Source: Anaerosoma tenue (lineage in GTDB: Bacteria > Actinomycetota > Coriobacteriia > Anaerosomatales > Anaerosomataceae). From it: DNA of 64,000 bases. Location of the stretch: the NCBI RefSeq assembly GCF_023161965.1, contig NZ_JALNTY010000001.1, positions 533,501 through 597,500 of the forward strand, in the 5' to 3' direction. The notes beneath the pieces were generated by a model. That model was not told the origin of the DNA. It did not search any database and saw only the letters and a program-made list of their open reading frames with translations. Position 1 is the stretch's first letter. Each line of letters opens with the position of its first letter. Shown one piece after another: positions 36,772 through 46,684 of the stretch. Made by a program: the position numbers and the translations under genes.

Positions 36772-37783
36772 GATCATCTCGGCGGCACACGACGGAACGC
36801 CGGTGGACCCCGGCGTGCTCGCCGATGCGCGCGCCCACTGTGAGACCTGTCCGGAGTGCGCCGCGTTCGCGGAGACCCTCCTGCGGATGGAGCAGGTGGC
36901 GCCCCCGCGCGCCCCGATCCCGCTCGTGGAGGGGATCATCGAAACCACCCGGGCCGAAGCGGGTGCGCCCGTCCCACGGCCTGTCGAACAGGACACCGCC
37001 TCCGGTTCCACGGCGCCTCTGCAGCGTCCGGGCGGCAGGCTCCTGCCATCGTGGTGGCAGCCCCGCATGACCGCGTTCGTCTCTGCCGCGGCGGTGGTTC
37101 TCGTGGGAGTGGTCGCGTCCCTCGCTCTGATCGGACAGGCCGGACTGACCGGCTCGGAGGCGGACCTTGAGCAGTCGCTTGAATCCTTCACCATAGACGC
37201 GACCGCAGCGGACGACGCGGGCGACCGTGGCGCCGAGGAGAGCGCCCTGGAAGCCGGGGAGGCGCCAGCGGACAGCGCCACGAGCACGGCAACGCCGGCC
37301 CCACCCTACGTCGTCTGGGACGGGACCGTGTACGTCTACGCCGGAGAACTCCTCGAGGCCCCTTCCGAGGCCACGACTATGGGCGTCACCGTGAGCGACC
37401 TCGACGAGCCGGGGCGTCCGCGGGAGCGCCCCGTCGTCACCGACCCCGACGACCAGGCGACGATATTCCTGCGCACCGCCGACGGAGGCCTCATGAGCTT
37501 CAAGCGAGTGGTGCGGGCGCTCGGGCTGCGCGAATACGCGCTCGTCACGGATCAGGCGATACCCACGTTCGGCACCTGGCCCAGACTGCCTTCGCGGTTC
37601 GAGACCCCGGGAACCGACGGCTCACCCGTGTTCACGCTCATCGGCTTCGACGATCGGAACGTGGACGTGTACGTCCCGCCTGGCGGGGACATGTCGGACG
37701 GCTTCGCAGTGGCGCCGGGCACGCCTTCCGACGATCCCGCCGCAGGCAATCCGCACTGGACATGGTGGGAGCCGGTCCCGTAG
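36749..37783 (+). CDS. Membrane anti-sigma factor with zinc-finger (ZAS) domain
   Basis: 344 residues from ATG 36749 (GGAGGGAGG upstream), overlapping the sigma gene by 23 bases. The N-terminus has the ZAS signature His30-x3-Cys34-x2-Cys37 with Cys3 as a likely fourth ligand. A basic-flanked membrane helix follows (about 119-141, AFVSAAAVVLVGVVASLALI). The roughly 200-residue extracytoplasmic part starts with an acidic Ala/Glu linker and ends in a folded region (PPYVVWDGTVYVYAGELLEA, ATIFLRTADGGLMSFKRVVR). It should hold the ECF factor at the membrane and sense an outside signal. Confidence 0.88.
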   Translation: MDCLSATEIISAAHDGTPVDPGVLADARAHCETCPECAAFAETLLRMEQVAPPRAPIPLVEGIIETTRAEAGAPVPRPVEQDTASGSTAPLQRPGGRLLPSWWQPRMTAFVSAAAVVLVGVVASLALIGQAGLTGSEADLEQSLESFTIDATAADDAGDRGAEESALEAGEAPADSATSTATPAPPYVVWDGTVYVYAGELLEAPSEATTMGVTVSDLDEPGRPRERPVVTDPDDQATIFLRTADGGLMSFKRVVRALGLREYALVTDQAIPTFGTWPRLPSRFETPGTDGSPVFTLIGFDDRNVDVYVPPGGDMSDGFAVAPGTPSDDPAAGNPHWTWWEPVP

Positions 37784-37804
37784 TACGGGGCGCTCCGCGG
37801 ACGC

Positions 37805-38839
37805 CTACAGGATCAGCATGGCGTCGCCGAACGACAAGAACCGGTACCGCTCGGCGCGTGCGAGATCGTACGCCCGCATGACCAGATCGCGTCCTGCGAA
37901 CGCGCTCACCATCATCAGGAGTGTCGAGCGGGGGATGTGGAAGTTCGTTATCAGCGCATCCACCACCCCGAAGGAGAAGCCCGGCAGGATGAAGAGGTCC
38001 GTAGCCCCCTCTGCCGCCTCTACGAGGCCGGTCTGCTCGTTGTACGCGCTCTCAAGCGCCCTGACGGCAGTGGTCCCAACGGCGATCACGCGGTCGCCGC
38101 GAGCCCGCGCATCGTTCACCGCGTCTGCTGTGGATCCCGGCACGCGGTAGTGCTCCGTGTGTATGACGTGGGCGGTCGGGTCGTCCTCGGCCACAGGGCG
38201 GAACGTATCGAGTCCCACATCGAGCTCCACGGTGCCGAGGTGCACACCCGCACGCTGGGCCTCATCGAGCAGTCCACGCGTGAAGTGAAGCCCCGCGGTG
38301 GGCGCGGCGACGCTGTGTTCGTCGGTCGCATAGACGGTCTGGTACTGCTCAGGATCGCTCAGGGGTTCTGTGATGTACGGCGGCAGCGGCATCTCGCCGA
38401 GACGATGCACGGCATCGATGAAGCGGCCTGAAGCGGTATGGAACTGGATGAGTCTCGCGCCGGAGTCTTCGAGCACGTCGACCACCAGCCCGGTAAGCTC
38501 GCCGTCGCCGAACACGACACGCGCACCCGGCTTGAGCCTGCGGCCGGGCTTCACGAGGCACTCCCAGGTGTCGCCGTACTGCTTGCGGAGAAGGAGGACC
38601 TCCACCGCCCCGCCGGTCTCGTCCTTGGCGCCGTGCAGGCGCGCGGGGAGCACACGCGTCTCGTTGACCACCAGCACATCGCCGGCCCGCAGATAGTCGA
38701 GCACGTCGGTGAAGCGTCTGTGGTCGATCTGCCCGCTCACCCGGTCCAGGACCAGCAGCCTGCAGGAGTCGCGCGGCTCGACCGGGTGCTGCGCGATCAG
38801 CCCGCTCGGCAGGTCGTAATCGAAATCATCGGTCCTCAC
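37805..38839 (-). CDS. queA: S-adenosylmethionine:tRNA ribosyltransferase-isomerase
   Basis: Moves the ribosyl group of SAM onto preQ1 in tRNA to give epoxyqueuosine. 344 residues with FDYDLPSGLIAQHPVEPRDS at the start, then DVLVVNETRVLPARLHG, PPYI, SVAAPTAGLHFT and FHIPRSTLLMMVSAFAG, all characteristic. The start is GTG 38839 with a modest AAAGG site; a TACACT box lies about 35 bases upstream. Convergent with the anti-sigma gene, 21 bases apart. Confidence 0.96.
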   Translation of the reverse strand: MRTDDFDYDLPSGLIAQHPVEPRDSCRLLVLDRVSGQIDHRRFTDVLDYLRAGDVLVVNETRVLPARLHGAKDETGGAVEVLLLRKQYGDTWECLVKPGRRLKPGARVVFGDGELTGLVVDVLEDSGARLIQFHTASGRFIDAVHRLGEMPLPPYITEPLSDPEQYQTVYATDEHSVAAPTAGLHFTRGLLDEAQRAGVHLGTVELDVGLDTFRPVAEDDPTAHVIHTEHYRVPGSTADAVNDARARGDRVIAVGTTAVRALESAYNEQTGLVEAAEGATDLFILPGFSFGVVDALITNFHIPRSTLLMMVSAFAGRDLVMRAYDLARAERYRFLSFGDAMLIL

Positions 38840-38918
38840 GTGAGCGGCCTTTCGGAACGGATACCCTGGCGGCAGTGTACCGCAGGCGGTCCGCCCGGGG
38901 ACGCGTCATCACGCCGTT

Positions 38919-39536
38919 TCATCGACCGTCACCCTCGTCCGCCGAGGCGCGGTCCGCGGCCTCACGGGCGGCCCTCTTCGCTTCCTTGCGCGCGGCTCGC
39001 CGCTCCTCGCGTTCGGCCGCTGCCTCCGCCTGGCTCGGAGCGCACCCGCAGTAGTTCTGGCGATACATGCCGAGTTCGCGAGAACGGCGCGTCGCCTCGG
39101 GATAGCGCTCCCTGAAGTCGGTCACGATGAAGCGGACACCCGCCTCGACACAGGCGGCGGTCCCCTCCTCGGCGATGGCCTCAGGATCCTGGTACGGGCT
39201 GACGCTGAGCGTGGTCGCAACGGCATCGTACCCGCGCCGTGCCGCCTCGGCCGCGACCATGCCGATCCGCAATCGGTAGCACGCCCTGCACCGCTCCGGG
39301 GTCTCCGCCGCCGGCGACGTCGCCTCGGCCCACAGGGCGGGCTCGTACGGCAGCTCGATGACGGCGATCCCGGCGTCCTCGGCGTAGTCGAGCAGCGTGT
39401 CACGCCGCCGGGCGTACTCCTCGGCGGGATGGATGTTCGGATTGGCGTAGCAGACCACGACCTCGGCGTCGGTCGCGAGCGCGTCGTACGGCTCGAGGAG
39501 GCAGGGTCCGCAGCATGCATGCAGGAGCACTGTCAC
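38919..39536 (-). CDS. queH: Epoxyqueuosine reductase QueH
   Basis: 205 residues of the DUF208/QueH family, which reduces epoxyqueuosine to queuosine and replaces the unrelated QueG. Conserved Cys motifs hold an iron-sulfur cluster and metal: HACCGPC near the start, ERCRACYRLR in the middle and YCGC near 165. TLSVSPYQDPEAI is also typical. The C-terminal tail is charged (EREERRAARKEAKRAAREAA). With tgt and queA the window holds the last three tRNA-level steps of queuosine synthesis; no preQ1-forming genes are seen, so preQ1 may be made elsewhere or salvaged. Confidence 0.94.
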   Translation of the reverse strand: MTVLLHACCGPCLLEPYDALATDAEVVVCYANPNIHPAEEYARRRDTLLDYAEDAGIAVIELPYEPALWAEATSPAAETPERCRACYRLRIGMVAAEAARRGYDAVATTLSVSPYQDPEAIAEEGTAACVEAGVRFIVTDFRERYPEATRRSRELGMYRQNYCGCAPSQAEAAAEREERRAARKEAKRAAREAADRASADEGDGR

Positions 39537-39593
39537 GCGACCATCATCTCCGTTTCGTCGTGCGTACCGTAGTGTACCGCGCGATCCGCCTGT

Positions 39594-40235
39594 TCACCGG
39601 GCCACGAACGCGGAGACCAGCGTGGCGAGTCCGAACACGATGAAGATGACCGACGAGACCCGGGCGATACGGCGCTCCGGCAGTCTTGCCCCCAGGACAG
39701 CTCCCGCGCCGATCGCGATGGCATCGGCAAGCAGGAAGCCGAGGGAGGATCCGAGCCAGACCCCCCAGCCCGTCGCGGCGGAACCAGCCTCGGGAGGGGT
39801 CACCCCTGCGCCGAGCGCGCCGAGCGTGCGGACCGCCGCGGCGGGGTCGGCGGCGATGGACATCGTCAGCACCTGCGTCTTGTCACCAAGCTCAGCAACG
39901 AAGAGCGCTGCCGCGACCGTGAGCACCGCGCCGAAACGGCCGGACAGCCGCGCACCATGGCCTTCCTCATCGTCATCGCCGCGCCACGCCATGACGCCGA
40001 AGACGATGAAGAGGGCTCCGGCGACGAACGCGATGAGACGTTGGGGCAGGTATGCGCCGATCAGCCCGCCCCCGAGCACAGCGAGGGCCTGGAGCACGGC
40101 AACCGCGATCGCCGCGCCGGCCAGGACCTTGAGCGGACGATGCCGGGCAGCGAAGCCGACGAGCATGAGCTGGCTCTTGTCTCCAAGCTCCGCGAGCCCG
40201 ACGAGCACGAAAGCTATCGCGGCGGCCGTGGTCAC
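39594..40235 (-). CDS. TMEM165/GDT1-family (UPF0016) Mn2+ exporter
   Basis: 213 residues with six membrane helices in two homologous halves, each carrying the signature E-x-G-D-K-[ST] (LAELGDKSQLMLVGFAAR; VAELGDKTQVLTMSIA). Bacterial members (MneA, MntX-like) export manganese; eukaryotic ones move Mn2+/Ca2+/H+. A charged loop (WRGDDDEEGHGARLSG) separates the halves. GTG 40235. It follows a secreted protein gene by four bases and may share its transcript. Confidence 0.9.
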   Translation of the reverse strand: MTTAAAIAFVLVGLAELGDKSQLMLVGFAARHRPLKVLAGAAIAVAVLQALAVLGGGLIGAYLPQRLIAFVAGALFIVFGVMAWRGDDDEEGHGARLSGRFGAVLTVAAALFVAELGDKTQVLTMSIAADPAAAVRTLGALGAGVTPPEAGSAATGWGVWLGSSLGFLLADAIAIGAGAVLGARLPERRIARVSSVIFIVFGLATLVSAFVAR

Positions 40236-40239
40236 GCCA

Positions 40240-40965
40240 TCAGGCGTTTCGGCGAGCGCGCGTCCGTTCGATCGTCACGACCACAACCAGCGCGGCCACG
40301 GCGACCACCAGCGCGCCGATCACGTACGGAAGCAGTCCGCCTGATGAAGCGCCGTCAACGCCGCCCGCAGCGGTCCCGCCCCGCGTCCAGCTCACGGCTA
40401 TGTCGTACGACTCGCCGGTGGCGAGGCGCTTGCGCTCGAGCGGATGCAGCGTCTGCGCGACGTCGTTGGTCTGCACGTCACCGGACCTCGCCGGTTCGAT
40501 GACGATGTCCGATGCGCCTGCCTCGGCGATGACCGACGCCGTCACCGGGATCTCCTCGCCCACGTTGGTCCAACTCACGCTGGCGTTGAGCCGGTCGCCC
40601 GACACGGACGGACTGGACAGCAGCAGTTCGAGCTGCGCGGTGTGCGACTGTTCGAGGGTGAGCGTATGGACCTGCACCCCGTCCACCTCGCTGGTCGTGG
40701 TGGCCCGCTGCGGATCGCCGCTCGGATCGCCACCAAGGATCTCGCCCGACCACAGCAGTGTCGCGCCCTCGGGCACCGGGATCGACACCTCCTGGGGCAG
40801 CGTGGTCGCGGGGTCGAGCACCGCGTTCACGATCAACAGCGTACCCACCCCGTCACCGGCAGGTTCGTACTGGAGCTGATACTCCATCACGTTGGCGAAC
40901 GCGGCAGCCGGCAACAGCAGTACCAGCATTATGGCGACCGCGATTATGCGGTTGATGCGGATCAT
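40240..40965 (-). CDS. Exported, C-terminally membrane-anchored protein of unknown function
   Basis: 241 residues. A signal peptide (INRIIAVAIMLVLLLPAAAF, cleavage after AFA) leads into a beta-rich domain (YQLQYEPAGDGVGTLLIVNA, VSIPVPEGATLLWSGEILGG). A single C-terminal helix (LLPYVIGALVVAVAALVVVV) and a basic tail anchor it, so most lies outside the cell. GGAGG precedes the ATG. No known family is recognised; pairing with the metal exporter may be incidental. Confidence 0.68.
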   Translation of the reverse strand: MIRINRIIAVAIMLVLLLPAAAFANVMEYQLQYEPAGDGVGTLLIVNAVLDPATTLPQEVSIPVPEGATLLWSGEILGGDPSGDPQRATTTSEVDGVQVHTLTLEQSHTAQLELLLSSPSVSGDRLNASVSWTNVGEEIPVTASVIAEAGASDIVIEPARSGDVQTNDVAQTLHPLERKRLATGESYDIAVSWTRGGTAAGGVDGASSGGLLPYVIGALVVAVAALVVVVTIERTRARRNA

Positions 40966-41061
40966 CGTTCGACCTCCATCAGTGATGTACGAAAGGCGAT
41001 TGTAGCGCAGCGATGGCGCAGAGCGGCGCCCCCCACACCATCTCCACAGCCGATGCGACGC

Positions 41062-41919
41062 TCACCCCTGTTCGCGCGGTGCAGCGGAGCGCGCCGCCGC
41101 AACGGTGTTGGCCATGAGCATGGCCCGCGTCATGGGGCCCACTCCGCCCGGGACAGGGGTGATCGCTGACGCGATCGGCTCGACGGCGGCGAAGTCGACG
41201 TCGCCCACCATCCCCTCATCGGTGCGGTTGATGCCGACGTCGATCACCACCGCGCCCGGCTTGATGTAGGATGCGTCCACCATCTTCGGACGCCCGATCG
41301 CGGCCACCACCAGATCCGCCTCACGGCATACCGCCTCGAGGTCTTTCGTACGTGAGTGGCACACCGTCACCGTCGCGTTGGCCTCAAGCAACAGCAGCGC
41401 CATCGGCTTGCCTACGATCGTCGAGCGCCCGATCACCACGGCCCGCATCCCGGAAGGGTCGATGTCGTACGCACGGAGCATCTCCATCACGCCTGCCGGC
41501 GTGCATGCGCGAAAACCCGGGAGGCCGCGGACGAGGTGGCCCAGGCTCTCCGGATGGAAGCCGTCAACGTCCTTGGCGGGATCGATGCGTTCGATCACCG
41601 ACTCTGGATCGAGATGCTCGGGCAGAGGCATCTGCACAAGGATCCCGTGCACGGCGGGGTCGGCGTTCAGCGCATCGATGAGATCGTCGAGCTCCTGCTG
41701 GCTCGTCGTGGCCGACAAGCGATGGTCGCGACTCTCGATACCAACCTCGGCACAGTCACGCTCCTTCATCCGCACGTACGAGGCGGACGCCGGGTCGTCG
41801 CCGACGAGCACCACGGCGAGACACGGCGTCACTCCGTGCGCCGCCAGCTCGCGCACCTCCTCGGCCGCCCGTCCGCGTACCTCGGCCGCCACCTTCACAC
41901 CGTCGATGATCGTGGCCAT
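41062..41919 (-). CDS. folD: Bifunctional methylenetetrahydrofolate dehydrogenase/cyclohydrolase
   Basis: Interconverts 5,10-methylene-, methenyl- and 10-formyl-THF with NADP. 285 residues, the normal length. Key motifs: [17 protein letters not shown] with the catalytic Lys, [43 protein letters not shown] and [19 protein letters not shown] 41919. A 96-base gap separates it from the upstream exported protein and shows nothing recognisable. Complete. Confidence 0.97.
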   Translation of the reverse strand: MATIIDGVKVAAEVRGRAAEEVRELAAHGVTPCLAVVLVGDDPASASYVRMKERDCAEVGIESRDHRLSATTSQQELDDLIDALNADPAVHGILVQMPLPEHLDPESVIERIDPAKDVDGFHPESLGHLVRGLPGFRACTPAGVMEMLRAYDIDPSGMRAVVIGRSTIVGKPMALLLLEANATVTVCHSRTKDLEAVCREADLVVAAIGRPKMVDASYIKPGAVVIDVGINRTDEGMVGDVDFAAVEPIASAITPVPGGVGPMTRAMLMANTVAAARSAAPREQG

Positions 41920-41986
41920 CCCCAGCTACCGCCTCTCCTCGCATGTGCACGACGCCCGACAGTGTACCCGAGCAGCGCAGATCAGG

Positions 41987-42562
41987 TCACCGTGTGGGCC
42001 GACACTCCTTCACCAGCTGCAGGACCTCACGGAACGCTGTGGTCCCGGCGCATCCCAGCGCCTCGTACAGGACGGACTCCGACGTGGTCACTGCCACGCC
42101 AGCCGAGCGCAAGCGAGCAAGCGCGATGTCCCGGTCCGTCGGCCTGCGCGAACAGACCGCGTCGGCCACCACGTGTGCGTGGTACCCGGCACGCACGAGC
42201 GAGAGTGCGGTCTGCGTGACGCAGATGTGCGCCTCGATGCCGGCGATGACCACGGTGCGGCGACCCGTCTCCTCGAGGCGCTCGCAGAACCCCCGCTCGG
42301 CCATGCAGTCGAACGCCGTCTTGTCCACCGGCGTATGTGGTCCCACGGCTTCGGCGAGCATGCCAACCGTGTCACCGAGCCCGCGCGGATACTGGCGGGT
42401 GACGACGCACGGGATGCCGAGTGGTCCTGCCGCCCTCGCGAGCAGGACCGCGCTCTCCAGCCACCGGTCCCCGGTGGGCATGGCATCCGCAAGAGCAGCC
42501 TGGATGTCCACCAGGACCAGCACGGCCTCCTCGGCCCTCACAACCCCCTGCGAGCCCTGCAT
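41987..42562 (-). CDS. Isochorismatase-family (cysteine) hydrolase
   Basis: 191 residues from ATG 42562, preceded by GGGAGGTGG; an upstream extension is not supported. Typical fold motifs are VLVLVDIQAALADAMP (catalytic Asp), DKTAFDCMAE (Lys), and IAGIEAHICVTQTALSLVRA with the nucleophilic Cys. Members include nicotinamidases and isochorismatases; the small insert here fits the YcaC-like amidohydrolase group. Substrate unknown. Divergent from the superoxide reductase gene across 191 bases. Confidence 0.88.
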   Translation of the reverse strand: MQGSQGVVRAEEAVLVLVDIQAALADAMPTGDRWLESAVLLARAAGPLGIPCVVTRQYPRGLGDTVGMLAEAVGPHTPVDKTAFDCMAERGFCERLEETGRRTVVIAGIEAHICVTQTALSLVRAGYHAHVVADAVCSRRPTDRDIALARLRSAGVAVTTSESVLYEALGCAGTTAFREVLQLVKECRPTR

Positions 42563-42693
42563 CCCGCCACCTCCCTCGGTCGGCACCCTCCCACCGGCTG
42601 CCGACACGCTACTATCCGTCATCCGAGAGCGGCCTTCCGTCACCCCGCCTGACGTGCGCACTCGTCCCATCTGACATGGTGTGTCCCACCGCA

Positions 42694-42726
42694 TACCCGT
42701 GATGGGTACGTATGTACAGGGTACCC
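42694..42726. promoter_or_regulatory. Nested inverted repeats at the superoxide reductase promoter
   Basis: TACCC-GTGAT-GGGTA (42694-42708) is a perfect 5-bp inverted repeat. Its second half overlaps GGGTAC (42704-42709), which pairs with GTACCC (42721-42726) around TATGTA, a plausible -10 box at 42711. The layout is typical of a repressor operator covering a promoter. The regulator is unknown. Confidence 0.45.
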
Positions 42727-42753
42727 GTCAACGACACACGTAAGGAGGAACCC

Positions 42754-43104
42754 ATGTCCGACGCGCCGATCCTCGGTACTGTGAACATGGTCACCGATCT
42801 CGAAGCCGCGACCGATTTCGAGAAGAAACATACCCCTCACATCGACATCGACCAGGCGGGGGACACCTACCACGTCACAGTCACCGTGGGACACGAGGTG
42901 CCGCACCCCAACCAGCCGGACCACTTCATCGACTGGATCGAGCTGTACATCGGTGATGCTCCGATCGCACGGTTCGACCTCTCCCCGGTGGTGACGTCAC
43001 CCGTCGTCTCAGTAGCGGTCGATGCCGAGGCGGGAGCGGTCCTGCGCGCCGTGGAGCACTGCAACCTCCACGGTCTGTGGGCCGCCGAGACCACGCTCCC
43101 CTAG
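42754..43104 (+). CDS. Superoxide reductase (class II, neelaredoxin type)
   Basis: Reduces superoxide to peroxide without making oxygen, typical of anaerobes. 116 residues from ATG 42754, preceded by TAAGGAGG. The Fe(His)4Cys centre is visible: H26 (KKHTP), H51 and H57 (PHPNQPDHFIDWIELY), Cys103 and H106 (EHCNLHG). No desulforedoxin domain is present, so it is the one-iron class. The usual Glu-Lys-His triad reads EKKH, putting Glu one residue off, as in a few active family members lacking that Glu. Flanked by a terminator and by inverted repeats upstream. Confidence 0.93.
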   Translation: MSDAPILGTVNMVTDLEAATDFEKKHTPHIDIDQAGDTYHVTVTVGHEVPHPNQPDHFIDWIELYIGDAPIARFDLSPVVTSPVVSVAVDAEAGAVLRAVEHCNLHGLWAAETTLP

Positions 43105-43120
43105 CCCGTGTCCGTACGCA

Positions 43121-43155
43121 CGAAGGGCCCGCCTCTCACCGGGGCGGGCCCTTCG
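43121..43155. terminator. Bidirectional hairpin between convergent genes
   Basis: A 13-bp perfect stem (CGAAGGGCCCGCC with its complement) around a nine-base loop lies between the convergent superoxide reductase and lipoprotein genes. It probably ends both transcripts. No long U-run is present. Confidence 0.75.
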
Positions 43156-43158
43156 GTC

Positions 43159-43674
43159 TCACTGCCGGGGCAGCCAGCCCACCTTCCAGACACCATCGAC
43201 CTTCTCTATCCGCCACCATTCGCCAGGCTCGGTGACGATGACGGCGTCGTCTCCGGTACTCATCGTGTACGTCACGCGCACCCGGGCGGTCACGTCATCA
43301 TCCACCCGCTCCTCGTGCACGGCCACATCCGTATAGACCTCGGCAGCGTCTTCCCACTCCATGGCCCATGTGTCGAAGTCCGCGGGCGGCGAACAGCCGT
43401 ACGTCTCCCACACGGCAGCGGGATCCCCCGTGCCCACGGCGGCGATGTGCTCCTCGGACGCATCCCCCGGAGTCCTGCCGAGGGAGTCCTCCAGCGGAAC
43501 GACAGCCGCCTGGTCGTCAACGGGCGCCTCCGCGGCCTCCCCGCTCGTGTCCGGGGTCTTCACCTCAGACGTGGTCGCGTCCACCGGCCCCTCATCGGCG
43601 CCACCGCACCCGTGCGGCAGCAGCGCGGCAACCACCACCGCCATCGCCAGCAGTACCCTCACGAGCCCGCGCAT
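43159..43674 (-). CDS. Putative lipoprotein
   Basis: 171 residues. Signal peptide with lipobox (VRVLLAMAVVVAALLPHGC, Cys at 23), an acidic Thr/Ala/Glu linker to about residue 65, then a folded C-terminus of about 100 residues (VWETYGCSPPADFDTWAMEW, EWWRIEKVDGVWKVGWLPRQ) that resembles small NTF2/SnoaL-like secreted domains. Starts 13 bases after a tiny membrane protein gene. Function unknown. Confidence 0.7.
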   Translation of the reverse strand: MRGLVRVLLAMAVVVAALLPHGCGGADEGPVDATTSEVKTPDTSGEAAEAPVDDQAAVVPLEDSLGRTPGDASEEHIAAVGTGDPAAVWETYGCSPPADFDTWAMEWEDAAEVYTDVAVHEERVDDDVTARVRVTYTMSTGDDAVIVTEPGEWWRIEKVDGVWKVGWLPRQ

Positions 43675-43686
43675 CGGCAGCGCCCC

Positions 43687-43815
43687 CTACTCCTCCGGCG
43701 CCGTGGGCGCGCTGCGGTCACGCTTGCGCTGTCCCAGGACGCCTGCCGTCGTGCCGGCGGCGACGATCACCAGGCCGAGCACCACACCGATGATCACCTG
43801 CGGATCGTCGAACAC
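43687..43815 (-). CDS. Very small membrane protein (42 residues)
   Basis: GTG 43815 to TAG 43687, preceded by GAGGAGGG. The product begins MFDDPQVIIGVVLGLVIVAA and continues with GTTAGVLGQRKR and an acidic end. One membrane helix is followed by a basic stop-transfer patch, so the C-terminus faces the cytoplasm. It lies between ruvB and the lipoprotein gene on the same strand. No family recognised. The site, topology and position support it as real despite its size. Confidence 0.6.
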   Translation of the reverse strand: MFDDPQVIIGVVLGLVIVAAGTTAGVLGQRKRDRSAPTAPEE

Positions 43816-43901
43816 TGGCCCTCCTCAAACGGATGCTTCCGCCATGCTACCCCCCGGCAGCCCGTCACGCACCCCGGCACCCGCCGGACGGACCCCAGCG
43901 C

Positions 43902-44962
<1,061 letters not shown>

Positions 44963-44966
<4 letters not shown>

Positions 44967-45598
44967 CCTGTCACCTCCCGCGAAGATGCCTCGACCGATG
45001 GCGCGTCCATGCCGTCCTCCCTGACGGGCTCATCCGGAGCGCCCGGCTCCGGAATGAGCGCGGCGACCGCGAGACCCGCCCACGCCCCAAGAGCCACAGA
45101 GGGCGCGAACAGCAGTGTGACCGTTCCCGCGAGGGAAGCCATGCCGCCCGGGCCACCGAAGCGCTCGACGAGCGGGACCGCCGCTACCGTTTCCGTGAGC
45201 GCAACGACCCACATGACCGCTGCGGTCACCACGGTCCCCCGGCTCTGCCCCCGGAGACGGCGAGCGCTGAGCGCGAGCAGGAGCGCCAACGGCCCGGCTA
45301 CGACCATCGCGAGTACCCCCTGGGCAGCATCGCCGACCACTCTCACCAGTGCGATCGATGCCACGAACAGCACCGCGCCTCCGGCGGGCGCCCACGTGGC
45401 CAGCAACATCCGGCTCAGCGGCGGCCGGCCGGCGAAGGCCCAGAGCCCGATGGCCGTGGGCCCCACCAGAAGCGCCGCAAGAGCCGGCAGGATGAACTCC
45501 GCGGGACGGGAGACGAGCACCAGCAACGTGGAGACGATCAGCACATGCATCAATGGCGCGGCCAGCGCCATGCGGCGTTCGGTGACGATCTCCCTCAT
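44963..45598 (-). CDS. Polytopic membrane protein inserted between ruvA and ruvB
   Basis: 211 residues with about six membrane helices ([60 protein letters not shown]) and an acidic C-terminal tail. It overlaps ruvA upstream and ruvB downstream by four bases each (ATGA), so its translation is tied to both. No family recognised. Its presence in an SOS-type operon is odd. Confidence 0.72.
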
Positions 45599-46176
45599 CG
45601 GCCCGCCCCCAACCGCTTGAGCGCGTAGCGCAGGAGCGCCTGTGCATCGTCCGCCCCTTCGTAGCCTTTGACCGCGGCCGCGATCTCCGGCTGGCTGAAA
45701 CCCATCGATGCGAGAGCGTCAGCGGTCTCGGCGCGGGCCCCGGCATGACGGTGGGGCCTCAGGTCGACATCCGCCGGGCCGAGGCGGTCCTTGAGCTCGA
45801 TGATGATGCGCTGGGCCGTCTTCCGGCCGATGCCGGGTACCGTGGCGATGAGCGCGTCATCGTCATCCGCGACCGCCGCGATCAGGGCAATGGGACTCAG
45901 AGCCGAGAGCGCCGCGAGTGCGACCTTCGGACCCACGCCGCTCACGGTGATGAGCTTCTCGAAAAGGTCTTGCTCCTCAGGACTCTCGAAGCCGAAGAGC
46001 GAGAGGCCGTCGTCGCGGACGTGCAGGTACGTGAAGACGGTCACCTCATCGCCCACGGCGGGCAAATGCGCGATCGCACCGGTGGCCATCGCAAGCCGGA
46101 GTCCCATCCCGCCGACTTCGATGACGCAGGAGCCGGTGGACTTCGACGCCACCCGGCCGGTGATGTGATCGATCAT
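45595..46176 (-). CDS. ruvA: Holliday junction DNA helicase subunit RuvA
   Basis: 193 residues. OB-fold domain I (MIDHITGRVASKSTGSCVIE, VFTYLHVRDDGLSLFGFESP), tandem helix-hairpin-helix domain II (ITVSGVGPKVALAALSAL; VPGIGRKTAQRIIIELKDRL) and a short domain III (ALASMGFSQPEIAAAVKGYE) that contacts RuvB. ATG 46176 overlaps the ruvC stop as ATGA. Tetrameric partner of RuvB. Confidence 0.97.
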   Translation of the reverse strand: MIDHITGRVASKSTGSCVIEVGGMGLRLAMATGAIAHLPAVGDEVTVFTYLHVRDDGLSLFGFESPEEQDLFEKLITVSGVGPKVALAALSALSPIALIAAVADDDDALIATVPGIGRKTAQRIIIELKDRLGPADVDLRPHRHAGARAETADALASMGFSQPEIAAAVKGYEGADDAQALLRYALKRLGAGR

Positions 46177-46661
46177 CGTGTGCGCCCCGCCATACGGGCC
46201 ACGCGGAGGTTCGCGTGCGTGATGGCCGCCGCGAGCGCGTCGGCTGCGTGGTCGGGCCGGGGCTCGTGCGGAAGTCCCAGTATCGCGCGCACCATATACT
46301 GCACCTGCTTCTTATCCGCCTCACCGGAGCCGACCGTTGCAAGCTTGATCTCACCGGGGCCGTACTCGCCGACCTCCATGCCGGCAACCGCCAGCAACGC
46401 CACTCCCCGCGCCTGGCCGGTGGCGAACGCGGTCTTGGCGTTGTTCGAGAAGTACACGCTCTCGATGCCGCACTCCACAGGCCGGTACCGCTCCACTGTC
46501 TCGGCGATGCCCGCGTAGATGCGCGCAAGCCGATCGGCCATGGCTTCGCGCGGCTCGGTGACGATGCAGCCGTAGGCCACGCACCGGAGCGCACCGGCGC
46601 GCTGCTCGATGACGCCCCACCCGGTGTTCCTGATGCCCGGGTCGATTCCCAGAACGATCAC
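46173..46661 (-). CDS. ruvC: Holliday junction resolvase RuvC
   Basis: 162 residues from GTG 46661, preceded by GGGGAG with six-base spacing; the product then begins MIVLGIDPGIRNTGWGVIE. Catalytic acids: Asp7 (GIDPG), Glu near 67 (VECGIESVYFS), and the C-terminal DAADALAAAITH pair. First gene of the ruv operon, with a LexA-type box in its promoter. Confidence 0.96.
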   Translation of the reverse strand: MIVLGIDPGIRNTGWGVIEQRAGALRCVAYGCIVTEPREAMADRLARIYAGIAETVERYRPVECGIESVYFSNNAKTAFATGQARGVALLAVAGMEVGEYGPGEIKLATVGSGEADKKQVQYMVRAILGLPHEPRPDHAADALAAAITHANLRVARMAGRTR

Positions 46662-46684
46662 GCGATCTCCCCACAGGCTGCAAT

